Below are positions 51,984 through 62,300 of a DNA stretch of 64,000 nt, piece after piece. The stretch lies in NCBI GenBank assembly GCA_934693235.1, contig CAKUUY010000001.1, positions 62,001 to 126,000 on the forward strand, given 5' to 3'. Position 1 is the stretch's first letter. Every line of letters starts with the position of its first letter. The notes under the pieces are model-generated. The model had not been told where the DNA came from. It was given only the letters and a program-made list of their open reading frames with translations, and did no database searches. The position numbers and the translations under genes are program-made. Source of the DNA: an uncultured Candidatus Melainabacteria bacterium (GTDB taxonomy: Bacteria; Cyanobacteriota; Vampirovibrionia; Gastranaerophilales; Gastranaerophilaceae).

Positions 51984-52102
51984 ACATTGAAAAGCGGATT
52001 TTCGGTAGGGTGCCGTGTGAGCATAGCGAACCCAGCCCGTAAGGTGGAGCGAGACGTTACTCCCGGACAACCCGAATAATCCAAGACAGAAAGGATTTAT
52101 AA
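51984..52102 (+). other. GC-rich structured gap
   Basis: About 80 GC-rich bases (52000-52080; e.g. GGTAGGGTGCCGTGTGAGCA and CCCGTAAGGTGGAGCGAGAC) stand out from the AT-rich genes on both sides. They end before the AGAAAGGA SD. It could encode a structured RNA or be an inserted repeat. Confidence 0.4.
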
Positions 52103-52594
52103 ATGAACATAGAAAAATTAGCAAAACATCTAAAAGAATTTACACTTGACGAAATAAATATGATAGCAGAATGTGATTGTAAAATAGAACTTGAAACTCT
52201 TCTCCAAAATCAAAAACTTATTTTGAAAGACAAAATTTATACTTATAATGAGCAATGTTCTGGTATTAATTTTGGAATATTTGTTAATAAAAACGAAAGT
52301 TGTGAGAATTTAACATTAGAGGAAAAGGTTAAACATTTTTTAGAAAATTATGTCATGAAATATTGCTCAAAGAAAACAAATAGAATTTATAGAACAGCTT
52401 TCAAACTAGATATATTGCCCATCATCAAAAAGAAACGTATAACAAATTTTACTCAAGATGACATAAAAACTATTTATGAATTTTTCGTAGAAAGGAACTT
52501 CAAACCTAGACGAATTAAAAACACAATGGCACTTTTAAAACAGTTTTTAAAATATTGCAAAGCCGAAAATTTAATAGATGATTATACAAACTAA
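52103..52594 (+). CDS. Stand-alone tyrosine-integrase core-binding (SAM-like) domain protein
   Basis: In this 163-residue protein residues 1-70 are a variable helical part. Residues about 74-160 look like the N-terminal core-binding domain of tyrosine recombinases (LTLEEKVKHFLENYVMKY, IYRTAFKLDILPIIKKKRIT, RRIKNTMALLKQFLKYCKAE). No catalytic R-H-R-Y domain follows; the frame closes at a clear stop. It is the third gene of the transposase-ATPase unit, where related elements carry TniQ. It could be a DNA-binding target selector, an accessory factor, or a decayed integrase; the first is my inference. Confidence 0.7.
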   Translation: MNIEKLAKHLKEFTLDEINMIAECDCKIELETLLQNQKLILKDKIYTYNEQCSGINFGIFVNKNESCENLTLEEKVKHFLENYVMKYCSKKTNRIYRTAFKLDILPIIKKKRITNFTQDDIKTIYEFFVERNFKPRRIKNTMALLKQFLKYCKAENLIDDYTN

Positions 52595-52748
52595 TTCAAA
52601 AAGGTGAAATGGTATTTATACAAGCAAAACAACTCAGTTTCACTTGCTACAAAACTTGAAAGTGCTACTTTGGGCTTGTTCAGGATATAAACCTTTTGAG
52701 ACTAGATTCCCAACATTCACAATCAAGAATGAAAACCGCTTGAGCATA
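52595..52748. other. Right flank of the transposition module
   Basis: No gene is seen. The stretch contains TTGCTACAAAACTTGAAAGT and a second GTGCTAC, then TTGGGCTTG and CTTTTGAGAC, which in reverse complement resemble motifs of the left flank. It may include the right end of the element. Confidence 0.35.
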
Positions 52749-53342
52749 TTATAAATATAAATTATAGGATTTTACTTCATCCCATAAAGCCATTAATTTG
52801 CATTCATCATATAAAATATTTTCTATAAATTCCTGCCAAATTTGAGGACTGTTATTTAAGGAATAACCATCGTTCAATTCATGCCAGTTACTTGATGTCA
52901 TGTTTTCCAACAAACGCTCTAATGATTCAGGAGAACAAATTTCAGAATGATGTATAATATTTAATAAAATCTTATATGATTTTGAAATGATATTATTATA
53001 CCTTTCTTCTAATCCATATAATTTTGCTAATTTTATTACATTTTCACTCTCATTTTGGAATATACTCTTAGCATCAAGAGAAATATTTAAATTAGAATAA
53101 ATTTTAAAATGAGATTTTGGGTGTTCTTGAAAGATCTCTAATAATTTTAAATCTGACAGTGCCGATTTAAATATTTCTGGCGTAATGTATTTTGTATGTT
53201 TTTCAATTCTATTACATTCAATACAGGTAGGAATTAAATTTTTAGACAACAAAGCAAATTGTGGATATTCATATTTTGGGAAAAAATGGTCTAAATCTGC
53301 AGTTGGTACATCAGAAGCAACTTTTCCTGAAGATTCCAACAA
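52749..53342 (-). pseudogene. HNH nuclease, C-terminal part after an in-frame stop
   Basis: Residues downstream of the TTG at 53342 carry the HNH core: ADLDHFFPKYEYPQFALLSK, then NLIPTCIECNRIEKH. This is the D/H-H...N...CxxC arrangement of HNH nucleases that associate with ATPases such as PtuA. The reading frame continues upstream, without any start codon, through KRCPFCGQLL, whose CxxC should complete the zinc site. It then hits TAA at 53376-53378, the stop of the 86-codon frame before it. So the nuclease is probably one gene of about 295 codons with a nonsense codon. A translated fragment from the TTG would lack the first CxxC. Confidence 0.7.
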
Positions 53343-53375
53343 TTGTCCGCAAAAAGGACACCTTTTTTCAACGTT

Positions 53376-53636
53376 TTAAAAAAATTCTTTTTTAAATTGT
53401 TTTTTTATATCCGCTCGCAAATTATCATACCCATTAATCAACCTTTTAGCCAGTTCTTTATGTGCATTCGAGGTATTCGCATGAAAAGCAAAATGCTGTG
53501 GTAATTTAGAAAAATTTTTACAATCTTTTTCATAATCAGAAATTGCTGTAATTTTATCCTTATATTTTGAAGTTTTAAAATCTTCAATTATGCCATTTGC
53601 ATATTTTTTAATTATGTTTTCTGCACTATCAGTCAT
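53376..53636 (-). CDS. N-terminal part of the interrupted HNH nuclease gene (or a small separate protein)
   Basis: This 86-residue charged helical protein (MTDSAENIIKKYANGIIEDF, later ISDYEKDCKNFSKLP and DNLRADIKKQFKKEFF) ends in a TAA. The frame continues in phase into the CPFCG zinc knuckle and HNH core. I therefore read it as the N-terminal domain of the nuclease. It starts 3 bases after the ATPase stop, so it belongs to the defence operon. If it is a separate gene, its function is unknown. The TAA lies beside A and T runs, a likely mutation-prone spot. Confidence 0.65.
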   Translation of the reverse strand: MTDSAENIIKKYANGIIEDFKTSKYKDKITAISDYEKDCKNFSKLPQHFAFHANTSNAHKELAKRLINGYDNLRADIKKQFKKEFF

Positions 53637-53639
53637 TTA

Positions 53640-54947
53640 TTAATTCCTGTTAGAATATTTTTGTATTTCATTTAATTTCGTTCTGATTTTCCAACGCCAT
53701 TCTCCTGGTCCAACTTGTTTTAATAATTTTTTAAGTGTAGTTTTGTCCTCTTTGTCTATGGCTTTTTCTATTTCTTTTTTAGATCGTTCACCAATGTCAG
53801 ACTCTAAATCAAATAAAGCTTGCCCAATATCAATAACATTTGCTCCATATGTATTAATACTTACCGGGTATGATTTTATTTTGTCGTTAACAAATTCAAA
53901 ACGATATAGTTCATCCCTTTTTACATCTGTTATTAACATTGCAGAATGAGTTGCAATAAAAACATCATGATAAGTATCTTTTAAAGTTTCATTAATCAAA
54001 TAAATAAAGTGCCGTTTCCAATTTTCATTGAAATGCGTTTCTGGTTCATCCATTAATAATAATGAGCGATTTTCTTTTCCTTTTAATTCTTTCATTAGCA
54101 AAATTAATGAAAAACGTCTAATTAAACCTAATTCACCGTCTGATAAGCTTTCATCTATGTATAAATTATCATTACCATTACAATTCTCTTTTTTATACAA
54201 AAATCCGGTATCTATAATTGTATTAGGCGTAATTAAAACTCCTTCATCATTTGTTTCTGCATAATGTGCATTAAGTAGCGTGTTGAGGATAGAAAATGAA
54301 GATTGAGTATCTTTAATATCAGGTATTTTTATATAAAGTCTTGTTAAACCTTTTATATCTTTTGAAATCCAATTATTATTTTTAATTTCAAAAGAATCTT
54401 TATCATAATTAGCAACATCTATCCACATTTGATATGGTTCAATAGTTATACCTTCACCAAATATTATATTTTTAAAATCCTTTATTACCTCTTTATTTTC
54501 AGCATTATTCCAAGCCCCAGATAAAAATAAAGCGCTTAATACAAACTTAACTTCATCTCTGGCAAATGACATATAATCCGAGGTTATTTTATTTGTATAT
54601 TCTATATTTCTATTAGAATTTCCAGTATAAAATCTTATTACTTTCTTCCATAAGTCATTCTTTAGGCTTTTTTCTTCAATATTTTCGTGATTTTTTGGGG
54701 AGCAATTTCCGCATATTATTTCACCATCAAAATCTTTTAGGTAATGTCTAAATATTTTATCTGGATTTTTTGTATTTATAGCAATTTCATATAGTGCATC
54801 TAGAAAAGTACTTTTACCTGCTCCATTTTTACCAATTAATAAATTTATATTGCAAGTTGAATCTGATACACATTTTTTATTCAGATCTAGGCTAAAGCAA
54901 TTTAAACATTTAAAACTTTTAATGAAGATTTCTGATATTTGTTTCAT
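53640..54947 (-). CDS. SMC/ABC-type ATPase of a Septu-like (PtuA-like) module
   Basis: This 435-residue ATPase has the Walker A LIGKNGAGKSTFLDAL (residues 38-53), the ABC signature ESLSDGELGLIRRFS (about 266-280), the Walker B SLLLMDEPETHFNENW (about 295-310) and the H-loop IATHSAMLITD (331-341). This is the AAA_15/21-type, OLD- and PtuA-related plan. A CGNC pair (79-82) may bind metal in an insertion. The start overlaps the methylase-like gene by 29 bases and an HNH nuclease follows. ATPase plus HNH recalls Septu, where PtuA controls the PtuB nuclease. Attached to type I RM genes, it may sense restriction products or phage DNA (inference). Confidence 0.82.
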   Translation of the reverse strand: MKQISEIFIKSFKCLNCFSLDLNKKCVSDSTCNINLLIGKNGAGKSTFLDALYEIAINTKNPDKIFRHYLKDFDGEIICGNCSPKNHENIEEKSLKNDLWKKVIRFYTGNSNRNIEYTNKITSDYMSFARDEVKFVLSALFLSGAWNNAENKEVIKDFKNIIFGEGITIEPYQMWIDVANYDKDSFEIKNNNWISKDIKGLTRLYIKIPDIKDTQSSFSILNTLLNAHYAETNDEGVLITPNTIIDTGFLYKKENCNGNDNLYIDESLSDGELGLIRRFSLILLMKELKGKENRSLLLMDEPETHFNENWKRHFIYLINETLKDTYHDVFIATHSAMLITDVKRDELYRFEFVNDKIKSYPVSINTYGANVIDIGQALFDLESDIGERSKKEIEKAIDKEDKTTLKKLLKQVGPGEWRWKIRTKLNEIQKYSNRN

Positions 54948-56784
54948 CGTTATCCTCTTCGACTTTTAATAAACTTGTATAAGGAAAATATTTTTCTAAA
55001 GAATCTTCTACGTTTGGTAAAATGTATAAAAGCCCAAGAACTTTTAATGTTCCAATTGTAGAATGAATTTCTGATGTGGTAAATTCAGAAAAATAATTTT
55101 TATTATTATCATTATAATGTTGTTCTATAAATGCATTATATATTTTGATTTGCTTTTTTGATAAACTTTCTAACAAGGAAGAAATATAGGGGTCATCTTG
55201 ATTAGCCTGAAAGACATATTCACTTAAAGATTTATCATTTTTATATTCAGATTTTTCTTTTAATGAGTATATTTCAAACTTATTATTTTTTACTCTTAAA
55301 CGATTATCCTTGAACAGAATTTTAATATTTTTAAGATAATTAGTAATCTCTGAAATATAACATTCCTCACCCCATTCTTTCCAATTCTGCTCAATACTTA
55401 CAAATTGTTTTAATGCATTTGCAATATCATTATCTTCTTCTTGAAACCATGGAGTTAGCGTTTTAACGATTGTTTTTGCGTTATTAATATCAAAACTCTG
55501 TGAGATACCATTATTTAAATTATTTATAAGTCGATCCAATTTTTGGTTAGTATCGTAAAGTCGTTTTTGACTATTTCTAATTTCGACGGCTATTTCATCT
55601 AAACTTTTTATTGAATTAGGATCTATTTCATTGTCATAATATTGTGGCATGTTTATAATATAGCCATTTTTCTCAAGTTCATTTCTACTTGTTTGTATAA
55701 TTTTAGTGTATTTATAGAATTCATTATCTTCAATCCTATCACCACTTACGCATCGTTGAGCTATATTATCTAAAATATCATCTGGAATGTCTGAATCTTT
55801 TGGAGTAATGAGATAAATTGGATGATTTAGTGTCGTTTTCGTGTTACCAACTAAGATTAATTTATTTATGTTGCTTCCTGTCGAATTATTTAATTGAATA
55901 ATTGCAATCAAACTGTCTTCAATAAGAAACTTTCTATAAGCTTGTCTAAATTTATCTTCTCCATTTGTAAAACTTGGTAAAAACGTAGTAATATAACTTA
56001 GATCCTTATCTTCGTTTTCTAAAAGAATTTTAGACAGAAATAAATATTCTGAAGGAATAGTATTTTTGTTATAACTTAGATTTGCACGATTTTGAAGCTC
56101 ATATCTTAACTTTTCATCATTAATTTCTAGTATTTCATTTAGAGGTGGATCATAAATGAATGTTGGAAGAATAAAATTAAAATCATGCTCCATATTGGTG
56201 TATAAAAAGTTTTCGGTTGAAAGCTTTATACTTAATCTTGTGCGATTAGGATTATTTTCAATCAAATTTAAATATGCATCAGCAATCTTTATTGCATTTC
56301 TATCAACATCAAAACCATAATATTTATTTGCACCTAATCCAGCAAGCAAACGTCCCGTCCCTACACAAGGATCAACATAAGTTCCACCTTTATACATCTT
56401 TTTTGCAAATGCTTGCATTACTTTTACAGAAAAATCATCAGTTGGAATTATATTACTTGATTTTTTATCATTTTCAACTAATTTTTTTATTGAATTAGCA
56501 ATGTCTTGTTTATTCTCTTTGATTAAATATATAAAGAGATCCATAAATTGTTTTGCATCTCTATTTTGTAAAAAAGAATTTATATTTAACTCTTGTATTA
56601 ATTGATTGATAATATTATCAAAATAATTTCTATTAAAATTTAAATTATTATCCCATCCAATTGATTGCATTAATTTACTAATTATTTTGCAAATTATTGC
56701 GATTCTTTCCATTCCATATTTACCATTACGGTATAAAATTTCTGAAATGTTATACATTAACTCTTGAGCTTTAGTCTTCTCCAT
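54919..56784 (-). CDS. Divergent HsdM-like N6-adenine methyltransferase
   Basis: This 621-residue protein is distinct from the true HsdM. The N-terminal 110 residues are helical. The SAM motif I is TYVDPCVGTGRLLAGLGANK (about residues 135-154), followed by YYGFDVDRNAIKIADAYL. The catalytic motif IV position reads IYDPPLNE (about 210-217), Leu replacing the usual aromatic of N/DPPF/Y. A PSEYLFLSKIL segment matches N6-methylase structure. The C-terminal 230 residues have no clear domain. It overlaps hsdS by 14 bases and the ATPase by 29. It may be an inactive DNA sensor, a second methylase, or the adaptor joining RM to the ATPase module. Confidence 0.75.
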   Translation of the reverse strand: MEKTKAQELMYNISEILYRNGKYGMERIAIICKIISKLMQSIGWDNNLNFNRNYFDNIINQLIQELNINSFLQNRDAKQFMDLFIYLIKENKQDIANSIKKLVENDKKSSNIIPTDDFSVKVMQAFAKKMYKGGTYVDPCVGTGRLLAGLGANKYYGFDVDRNAIKIADAYLNLIENNPNRTRLSIKLSTENFLYTNMEHDFNFILPTFIYDPPLNEILEINDEKLRYELQNRANLSYNKNTIPSEYLFLSKILLENEDKDLSYITTFLPSFTNGEDKFRQAYRKFLIEDSLIAIIQLNNSTGSNINKLILVGNTKTTLNHPIYLITPKDSDIPDDILDNIAQRCVSGDRIEDNEFYKYTKIIQTSRNELEKNGYIINMPQYYDNEIDPNSIKSLDEIAVEIRNSQKRLYDTNQKLDRLINNLNNGISQSFDINNAKTIVKTLTPWFQEEDNDIANALKQFVSIEQNWKEWGEECYISEITNYLKNIKILFKDNRLRVKNNKFEIYSLKEKSEYKNDKSLSEYVFQANQDDPYISSLLESLSKKQIKIYNAFIEQHYNDNNKNYFSEFTTSEIHSTIGTLKVLGLLYILPNVEDSLEKYFPYTSLLKVEEDNDETNIRNLH

Positions 56785-57898
56785 AAGCCCTCCTTGTTAG
56801 TTCACCAGTAAAGGCATGATGGAGTAATGATTGAAACATTTGTTTTGCGTTTTCAAGTTCCTCGTTTTGTTCTTTAATATAAGCTTCAATTTCAATTGCT
56901 TTTTGAGCAAATTGTTCTTGCAATTCTATTGGTGGCTCCAAAATATATTGATTATATATTGTTGATTGAGAAATAACAGGTTGTGCGGCGCGTTTTGCAT
57001 ATTGATTTAGATTAATTTGAGTTAATGCTTCCTTCAAATATATTATATTAATTGGTTTTAATAATTTATTTATATATAGAGCATTATCTGTAATCCAAGA
57101 TTTTGGCTTAGTTAAATGTACACAGCCACATTTTACTCCGACCCTACCAATACACAATTTCGGCTCATCAAATAAATATTCATTATGATACCCATTGATA
57201 CCATTCCCTCCGAATACAGGATATATTCCAGTTTCATCCATTTCTTTTGCTGGTAAAAATTTTCCACTTGATAAAATAAAAATTTTTCCAAGTTTGATTT
57301 TATTTATATTTTTTTTATTTTTAATTACATCTCCGAACATCTCTTGAAAGATTGCTGGAATGAGGTCTTGGGCATGAGAGATGCATTCTTCTCGCAAACG
57401 AATAATATCACTCATTGTATCCAAAACTTGAACAATTTCTTGCTGTTCTGCTAATGTTGGAGGAATTGGAACTTTAATTTTATCAACAAAAGTTTTTGTA
57501 ATTGCATCAAAAACAGCACCACTGCCTCGTGTTTTTAAAATTGGTTCATAAAATACAAAGAAATAGTACAGAAATTTAGGTAATACAGTTTCTTTTGCTC
57601 TGATAGCACATAAACCACGTCCAATACAACTTTTTTCAGTACACATGTTTACAACACCGACAGGAGCTCTTACTGATAATAAAATATCATCCGCTTCTGC
57701 GATTTTCACTGGTTTACTACACCAAACTCTAGGAGTAGGACTAACTCTCCCAAAATCGGTTTTACCTTGGTAAAATGGTAATCCATTCTTTTCATTATTA
57801 AATGTTGATGAATTTGGTGATTGACCCATAATTACTTGTGCCACACTACTATCACTTAAATATTTCTGTACCCATGGCGTTGGAGTTTTATTTAACAT
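56771..57898 (-). CDS. hsdS: Type I restriction specificity subunit
   Basis: This 375-residue protein has two target recognition domains and conserved helical spacers. The first TRD (about 1-135) has GQSPNSSTFNNEKNGLPFYQ and a typical ending KVPIPPTLAEQQEIVQVLD. The second (about 195-335) has FLPAKEMDETGIYPVFGGNG and ends PPIELQEQFAQKAIEIE. The C-terminal helix LHHAFTGELTRR is a hallmark of HsdS. It sets the methylation and restriction sequence. It overlaps hsdM by 11 bases. No inverted hsdS copy is in the window, so no phase-variable shuffling is evident. Confidence 0.93.
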   Translation of the reverse strand: MLNKTPTPWVQKYLSDSSVAQVIMGQSPNSSTFNNEKNGLPFYQGKTDFGRVSPTPRVWCSKPVKIAEADDILLSVRAPVGVVNMCTEKSCIGRGLCAIRAKETVLPKFLYYFFVFYEPILKTRGSGAVFDAITKTFVDKIKVPIPPTLAEQQEIVQVLDTMSDIIRLREECISHAQDLIPAIFQEMFGDVIKNKKNINKIKLGKIFILSSGKFLPAKEMDETGIYPVFGGNGINGYHNEYLFDEPKLCIGRVGVKCGCVHLTKPKSWITDNALYINKLLKPINIIYLKEALTQINLNQYAKRAAQPVISQSTIYNQYILEPPIELQEQFAQKAIEIEAYIKEQNEELENAKQMFQSLLHHAFTGELTRRAYGED

Positions 57899-59345
57899 TT
57901 ACCCCTCCTAACTTTTCTTGTAAATTTTCAAGAAGTGCGAGGGATTTTTTTTCTGCTTCTATCATTAATTGAACGTATTCTTGCGGTGTATGTTCAAAGG
58001 TTGGTGCTATATATTCTATCTTTTTATATCTTGAAGGTAGCAAATTGTATTCATTTTCTTTCAGTTCATCAAAAGTCACATTAAATGATTTGTCACTTTC
58101 TGCTCTTGTTGCATATTTTTCAATAACATCAGGTATATCATTTTCTTCTATCGGTGCACGTTTGTCGTCAAGCGTAAAACCATCGTTTTCCATTTCATAG
58201 AACCAAGTTTTTTGAGTTTGACCACCCTTAGTAAATACTAGGATAGCTGTTGCAACGCCTGCATAAGGTTTGAACACTCCAGAAGGCATTGAAATAACAG
58301 CTTCTAATTGATTTTCTTCTATTAATTTTTGTCTTAAAGTTGTATGAGCTTTTGAATCAGTTGATAAAACACCTGTTGGAATAATTACTGCCGCACGCCC
58401 TCCAATTTCAAGCATTTTTATAAATTTTGCCATAAATAGGAGTTCTGTTTTCTTTGTTTTTACCATGCTTGTTAAATGTGGATCAATATCAGATTCATCA
58501 AGACTACCTGTAAACGGTGGATTTGCAAGAACAAGCGTATATTTATCTTCTTCTTGTGCATCTTTTGACAAAGAATCTCTTAGTTTTACATTTTTAGGTT
58601 TAATATTATGAAGAATCATATTCATTAAACCTATTTTATACATAGTTGGGTCAAATTCTGAACCAAAAATAACATTATTATCAAGATTTTCTCTATGTGC
58701 ATCTTTTAGCAAATCCCCAAAGACAGGAGAAATATCTTTAAAATCATTTGATGTATTACTTTCAAGTATATATCTGTAAGCACCACATAAAAAACCTCCA
58801 CTACCACAAGCAGGATCGCATATTTTGTCATCAACTCTTGGGTCAACCAATTTTGTCATCATATCAATTATATGGCGAGGAGTTCTAAATTGACCATTTT
58901 GTCCAGATGTCGCTAATTTTGAAAGCATATATTCATAAATATCGCCTTTTCTGTCATTTCCATCAGTAAAATCCATTTTATCAAAAGTTTGTACTGCTGT
59001 ATCAAGTAGAGATGGTTTAGATATTAAACAAACAGAATCTTTTAACGATGAATTAATTTTTTCTAACAAAGGAAAAACTTTTTCTCTATATACTTTGAGC
59101 ATTTTATCGGGTGCTAGTTGCTTAAAGTTACTCCATCTTAGTTCCTCTTTACCTTCAAAAAAACTTTTTCTTATTTTACCACTTTTTTCAGCCCTTTTTT
59201 GCTCTAGATTTTCTTGTTCTTCAAACATTTTGAAGAATATTAAATATGTCATTTGTTCAACAACAGAAATTGGATTACTAATTCCTGATGACCAAAATGT
59301 ATTCCATAATTCATCTATTATCGCCTTAAATTCTTTATCAGTCAT
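57888..59345 (-). CDS. hsdM: Type I restriction-modification methyltransferase
   Basis: This 485-residue N6-adenine methyltransferase has the HsdM N-terminal helical domain (ELWNTFWSSGISNPISVVEQ). Its SAM motif I is CDPACGSGGFLCGAYRYI (about residues 176-193) and its catalytic NPPF is in LVLANPPFTGSL (275-278). QFRTPRHIIDMMTKLVDP is the usual HsdM segment. All active-site motifs are intact. The start shares one base with the hsdR stop, so expression is coupled. With HsdS it methylates host DNA. Confidence 0.95.
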   Translation of the reverse strand: MTDKEFKAIIDELWNTFWSSGISNPISVVEQMTYLIFFKMFEEQENLEQKRAEKSGKIRKSFFEGKEELRWSNFKQLAPDKMLKVYREKVFPLLEKINSSLKDSVCLISKPSLLDTAVQTFDKMDFTDGNDRKGDIYEYMLSKLATSGQNGQFRTPRHIIDMMTKLVDPRVDDKICDPACGSGGFLCGAYRYILESNTSNDFKDISPVFGDLLKDAHRENLDNNVIFGSEFDPTMYKIGLMNMILHNIKPKNVKLRDSLSKDAQEEDKYTLVLANPPFTGSLDESDIDPHLTSMVKTKKTELLFMAKFIKMLEIGGRAAVIIPTGVLSTDSKAHTTLRQKLIEENQLEAVISMPSGVFKPYAGVATAILVFTKGGQTQKTWFYEMENDGFTLDDKRAPIEENDIPDVIEKYATRAESDKSFNVTFDELKENEYNLLPSRYKKIEYIAPTFEHTPQEYVQLMIEAEKKSLALLENLQEKLGGVNVK

Positions 59346-62300
59346 TATCCTACTATTCTTTCCTTAATCATATATCCATCTAGTACATTATATAGTTCTT
59401 CTAATTCTTCCTCTGTAAAAATATCCGAAATATCACCTAAACCAGTAAATGGTCTACCATATAGCGATGTTTCTTTCAAGTAATTGTTTGCTTTTAATTG
59501 GTTTTCAACAAGTTTCAAACATTGCATTTGTCTTGTATTTAAAGTTGTATGATGCTGTTTAAATTCTTCAAGTCTTGTTTTAACTTCTTCTTCGTCAATA
59601 CCAATTATGCTTCTGATTAATAATGCTATGTCATTGGCTTTATCCGGATATAATTTTTCCAGTTGTTTGATTGTAAAATGTGGATTTTGTTCAAGAATCA
59701 CAGAAACAAGTGCTTGAATATCTGTTTCTGTTATGTTTTTACCTTTTTTAATTTTTTGCAAAACCAAATTCTCAGTAGCAATTTTTCTCAAAAATTCTTC
59801 TAAATCGTGTTTAAAACCTTCGCCAAATGTGGTAAACAAATTAAGCTGCAACTCTTCATTTATTTCAATATCATCACTAATATCAATAGTTATAATATCT
59901 TCATCAATAATTTCTCTTTGGCGGAACTGCATTAAAGGAGCAAGTTCGTTTCTAACTTCTTCAATCTCTTTATAATTAAAGTTTTTTGCAAAATCTGAAG
60001 ATTTAACTTTTTCAATCAGTTTAGATTTTTCTTTAACCTTATAAATAGTTGTTCTTAGTTCAAATATTGATTTTCTGATTTTATTTTTCAAAAGTTCAAT
60101 CTTTTTATTTTGAGCTTTTGTATCAACATTATTTTTTTCTTGTAGTTGTTTATCAAGTTCAGCTATTTCATATTGAGTAGTAATAATTTCAAATTGCATG
60201 GCTTTGTCTTGAGCAAAAGTTGTTTGATGTCGTTTCATCAAAGGACGAACTTTTGTATCAAGAAGTTCAATAAAACTTTCATCAAAATTCTGCCAATAAA
60301 GTTCTGTTTTTAAAATATCATCAAGTAGCATTGCGTTTTCTTGAACATCAACCGATTTTTGCGGCAATGATTTGATATCATTATTTATAAGTTCTATTGT
60401 GTTATAATATATCTCTGTATTTTCAACAGCTTTAGCCGAAAGTGCAAGCTCAATTCTTGCTTGGAATAATCTTTCATATAAAGATGGCTGCTCTTTTGGA
60501 ACATAACCATCAGGGTTTTCTCCAAAGAATTCAAAGTTCGAATAATGGTCAAATATTACAAAATATTCTTTGTTTTTGCCGGAACCTAAAAGATTTTCGC
60601 AGAGTCTTGTTCCGCGTCCAATCATTTGCCAGAACTTAACTTTTGAGTAAATCGGTTTTGCGAAAACAAGATTCATTATCTCAGGAACATCAATACCAGT
60701 ATCAAGCATTGAGACAGAGATCGCAATATTTATATTATTTTCTTGTGCTTCGCCCTTAAAATCGTCAAGCAATATTGAAGCATTTTTGTCGTGCGAATCT
60801 ATTAATCTTGCATATTTACCCTTATATTCAGGATACATATCATTAAATAGTTTTTCTAGCATTTTGCCATGTCGATGGCTTCTAGCAAAAATAATTGATT
60901 TACCAAGTTTGCCACTAGAATCTCTTAATCCGTCATTCATCAATGTGCGAATAATTTTTCTATTTGTTTCAACATTTGTAATTTGAGTTTCAAGTTCTGA
61001 ACTTTCAAAATCAAATTTCTCCGGATCTTCAACTTGTTCAGCCAATTCTTGCTTTTGCGTTTCTGTTAATTCCGAAAACTTTATACCTCTTTCTAAGAAT
61101 CCTGTTTGAACTTTTTGTACTTTATACGGTACAAGGTATTTTTCAGAAATAGCATCATCGAGTTCATAGCTGAATGTCGGATTTTTGTCATCAGTATTAA
61201 ACATTTTAAAGGTATTTCTTGAAATATAATCAACAGGTGTTGCAGTTAAACCAATTTGGAAAGCATCAAAATATTTGAATATTTCTCCATAAACGTTATA
61301 AATCGAGCGGTGTGATTCGTCTGCGATTATTAAATCAAAAAATCCAGAAGTATAAAGTTGATAAGCTTTTTGCATTGCGGGATATGTTGCTATATAAACT
61401 TTTTTATTTTTGTCCCCACGAGTTTCAGCATTTATAAATACTCGTGATAAACTGTCTAAATATTTCTTGAATGCACCATCTGCTTGCTTTCTTAACTCAT
61501 CTCTGTCAACCAAAAATAAAACTCTTTTTATCCAGTTTGCTTGAACAAGACCATTGATTATAGACATTGCCGTTCTTGTTTTACCAGTGCCAGTTGCCAT
61601 TACTAACAAGGCTTTTCTTTGACCAGAAGTAAACGCTTCATAAGTTTTACGAATAGCCATAAACTGGTAATCACGGTTTGTTATACTTGTATCTATTTCA
61701 ATATCTGCAAGAGGTTTTCTATTTTCTCTTTGGAATAACCTTGTTAATATATCTTCCTTAGAAAACATGCCATAAATTCTACGTTCAGGATAATTTACAT
61801 CATCCCAAACATAAGTTTCAAAACCATTAGTGTAAAAAATTAATGGTCTAAAATCAGTCATCGTTTCAAGAGCATTTGCATATTGACGAGCCTGTTCTTT
61901 ACCTTCTTCTACGTCTCTTCTTGATTTTTTAGCTTCGATAATTGCAATAACTTTTCCATTATCATCATATAAAGCATAATCTACAAAACCTTTGCCAGAT
62001 GGAGTATTTGGTAAACCTTCAACTGGAAGTTCTCTTTTTACCTCAGTTGTATTAAATTCTTTTATATCAGCAGAAAAATCTTCAACCTTTTTAATATTCC
62101 AACCTGAATCAAGTAGCATGTTATCTATGATAAAATGGCGAGTTTGAGCCTCTGATAAATCACTAAGTCTATCCGTAATCTCTTCAGCTACTTTTTGTTT
62201 ATTAACAAGTTCTTCCGTTTTATTTGTCTCTGTTTGTTTTAGAGCTTCTTCTTTTAATTTTAATTCTGCTTCTAATTCAGCACTCCGTTTTTTTACTTCT

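Noticed and set aside
49068..52594. CRISPR-associated transposon next to tRNA-Leu
   Set aside because: tRNA-adjacent TnsB/TnsC pairs recall cyanobacterial CASTs, but there is no Cas12k or Cascade gene, no CRISPR array and no TniQ with zinc fingers.
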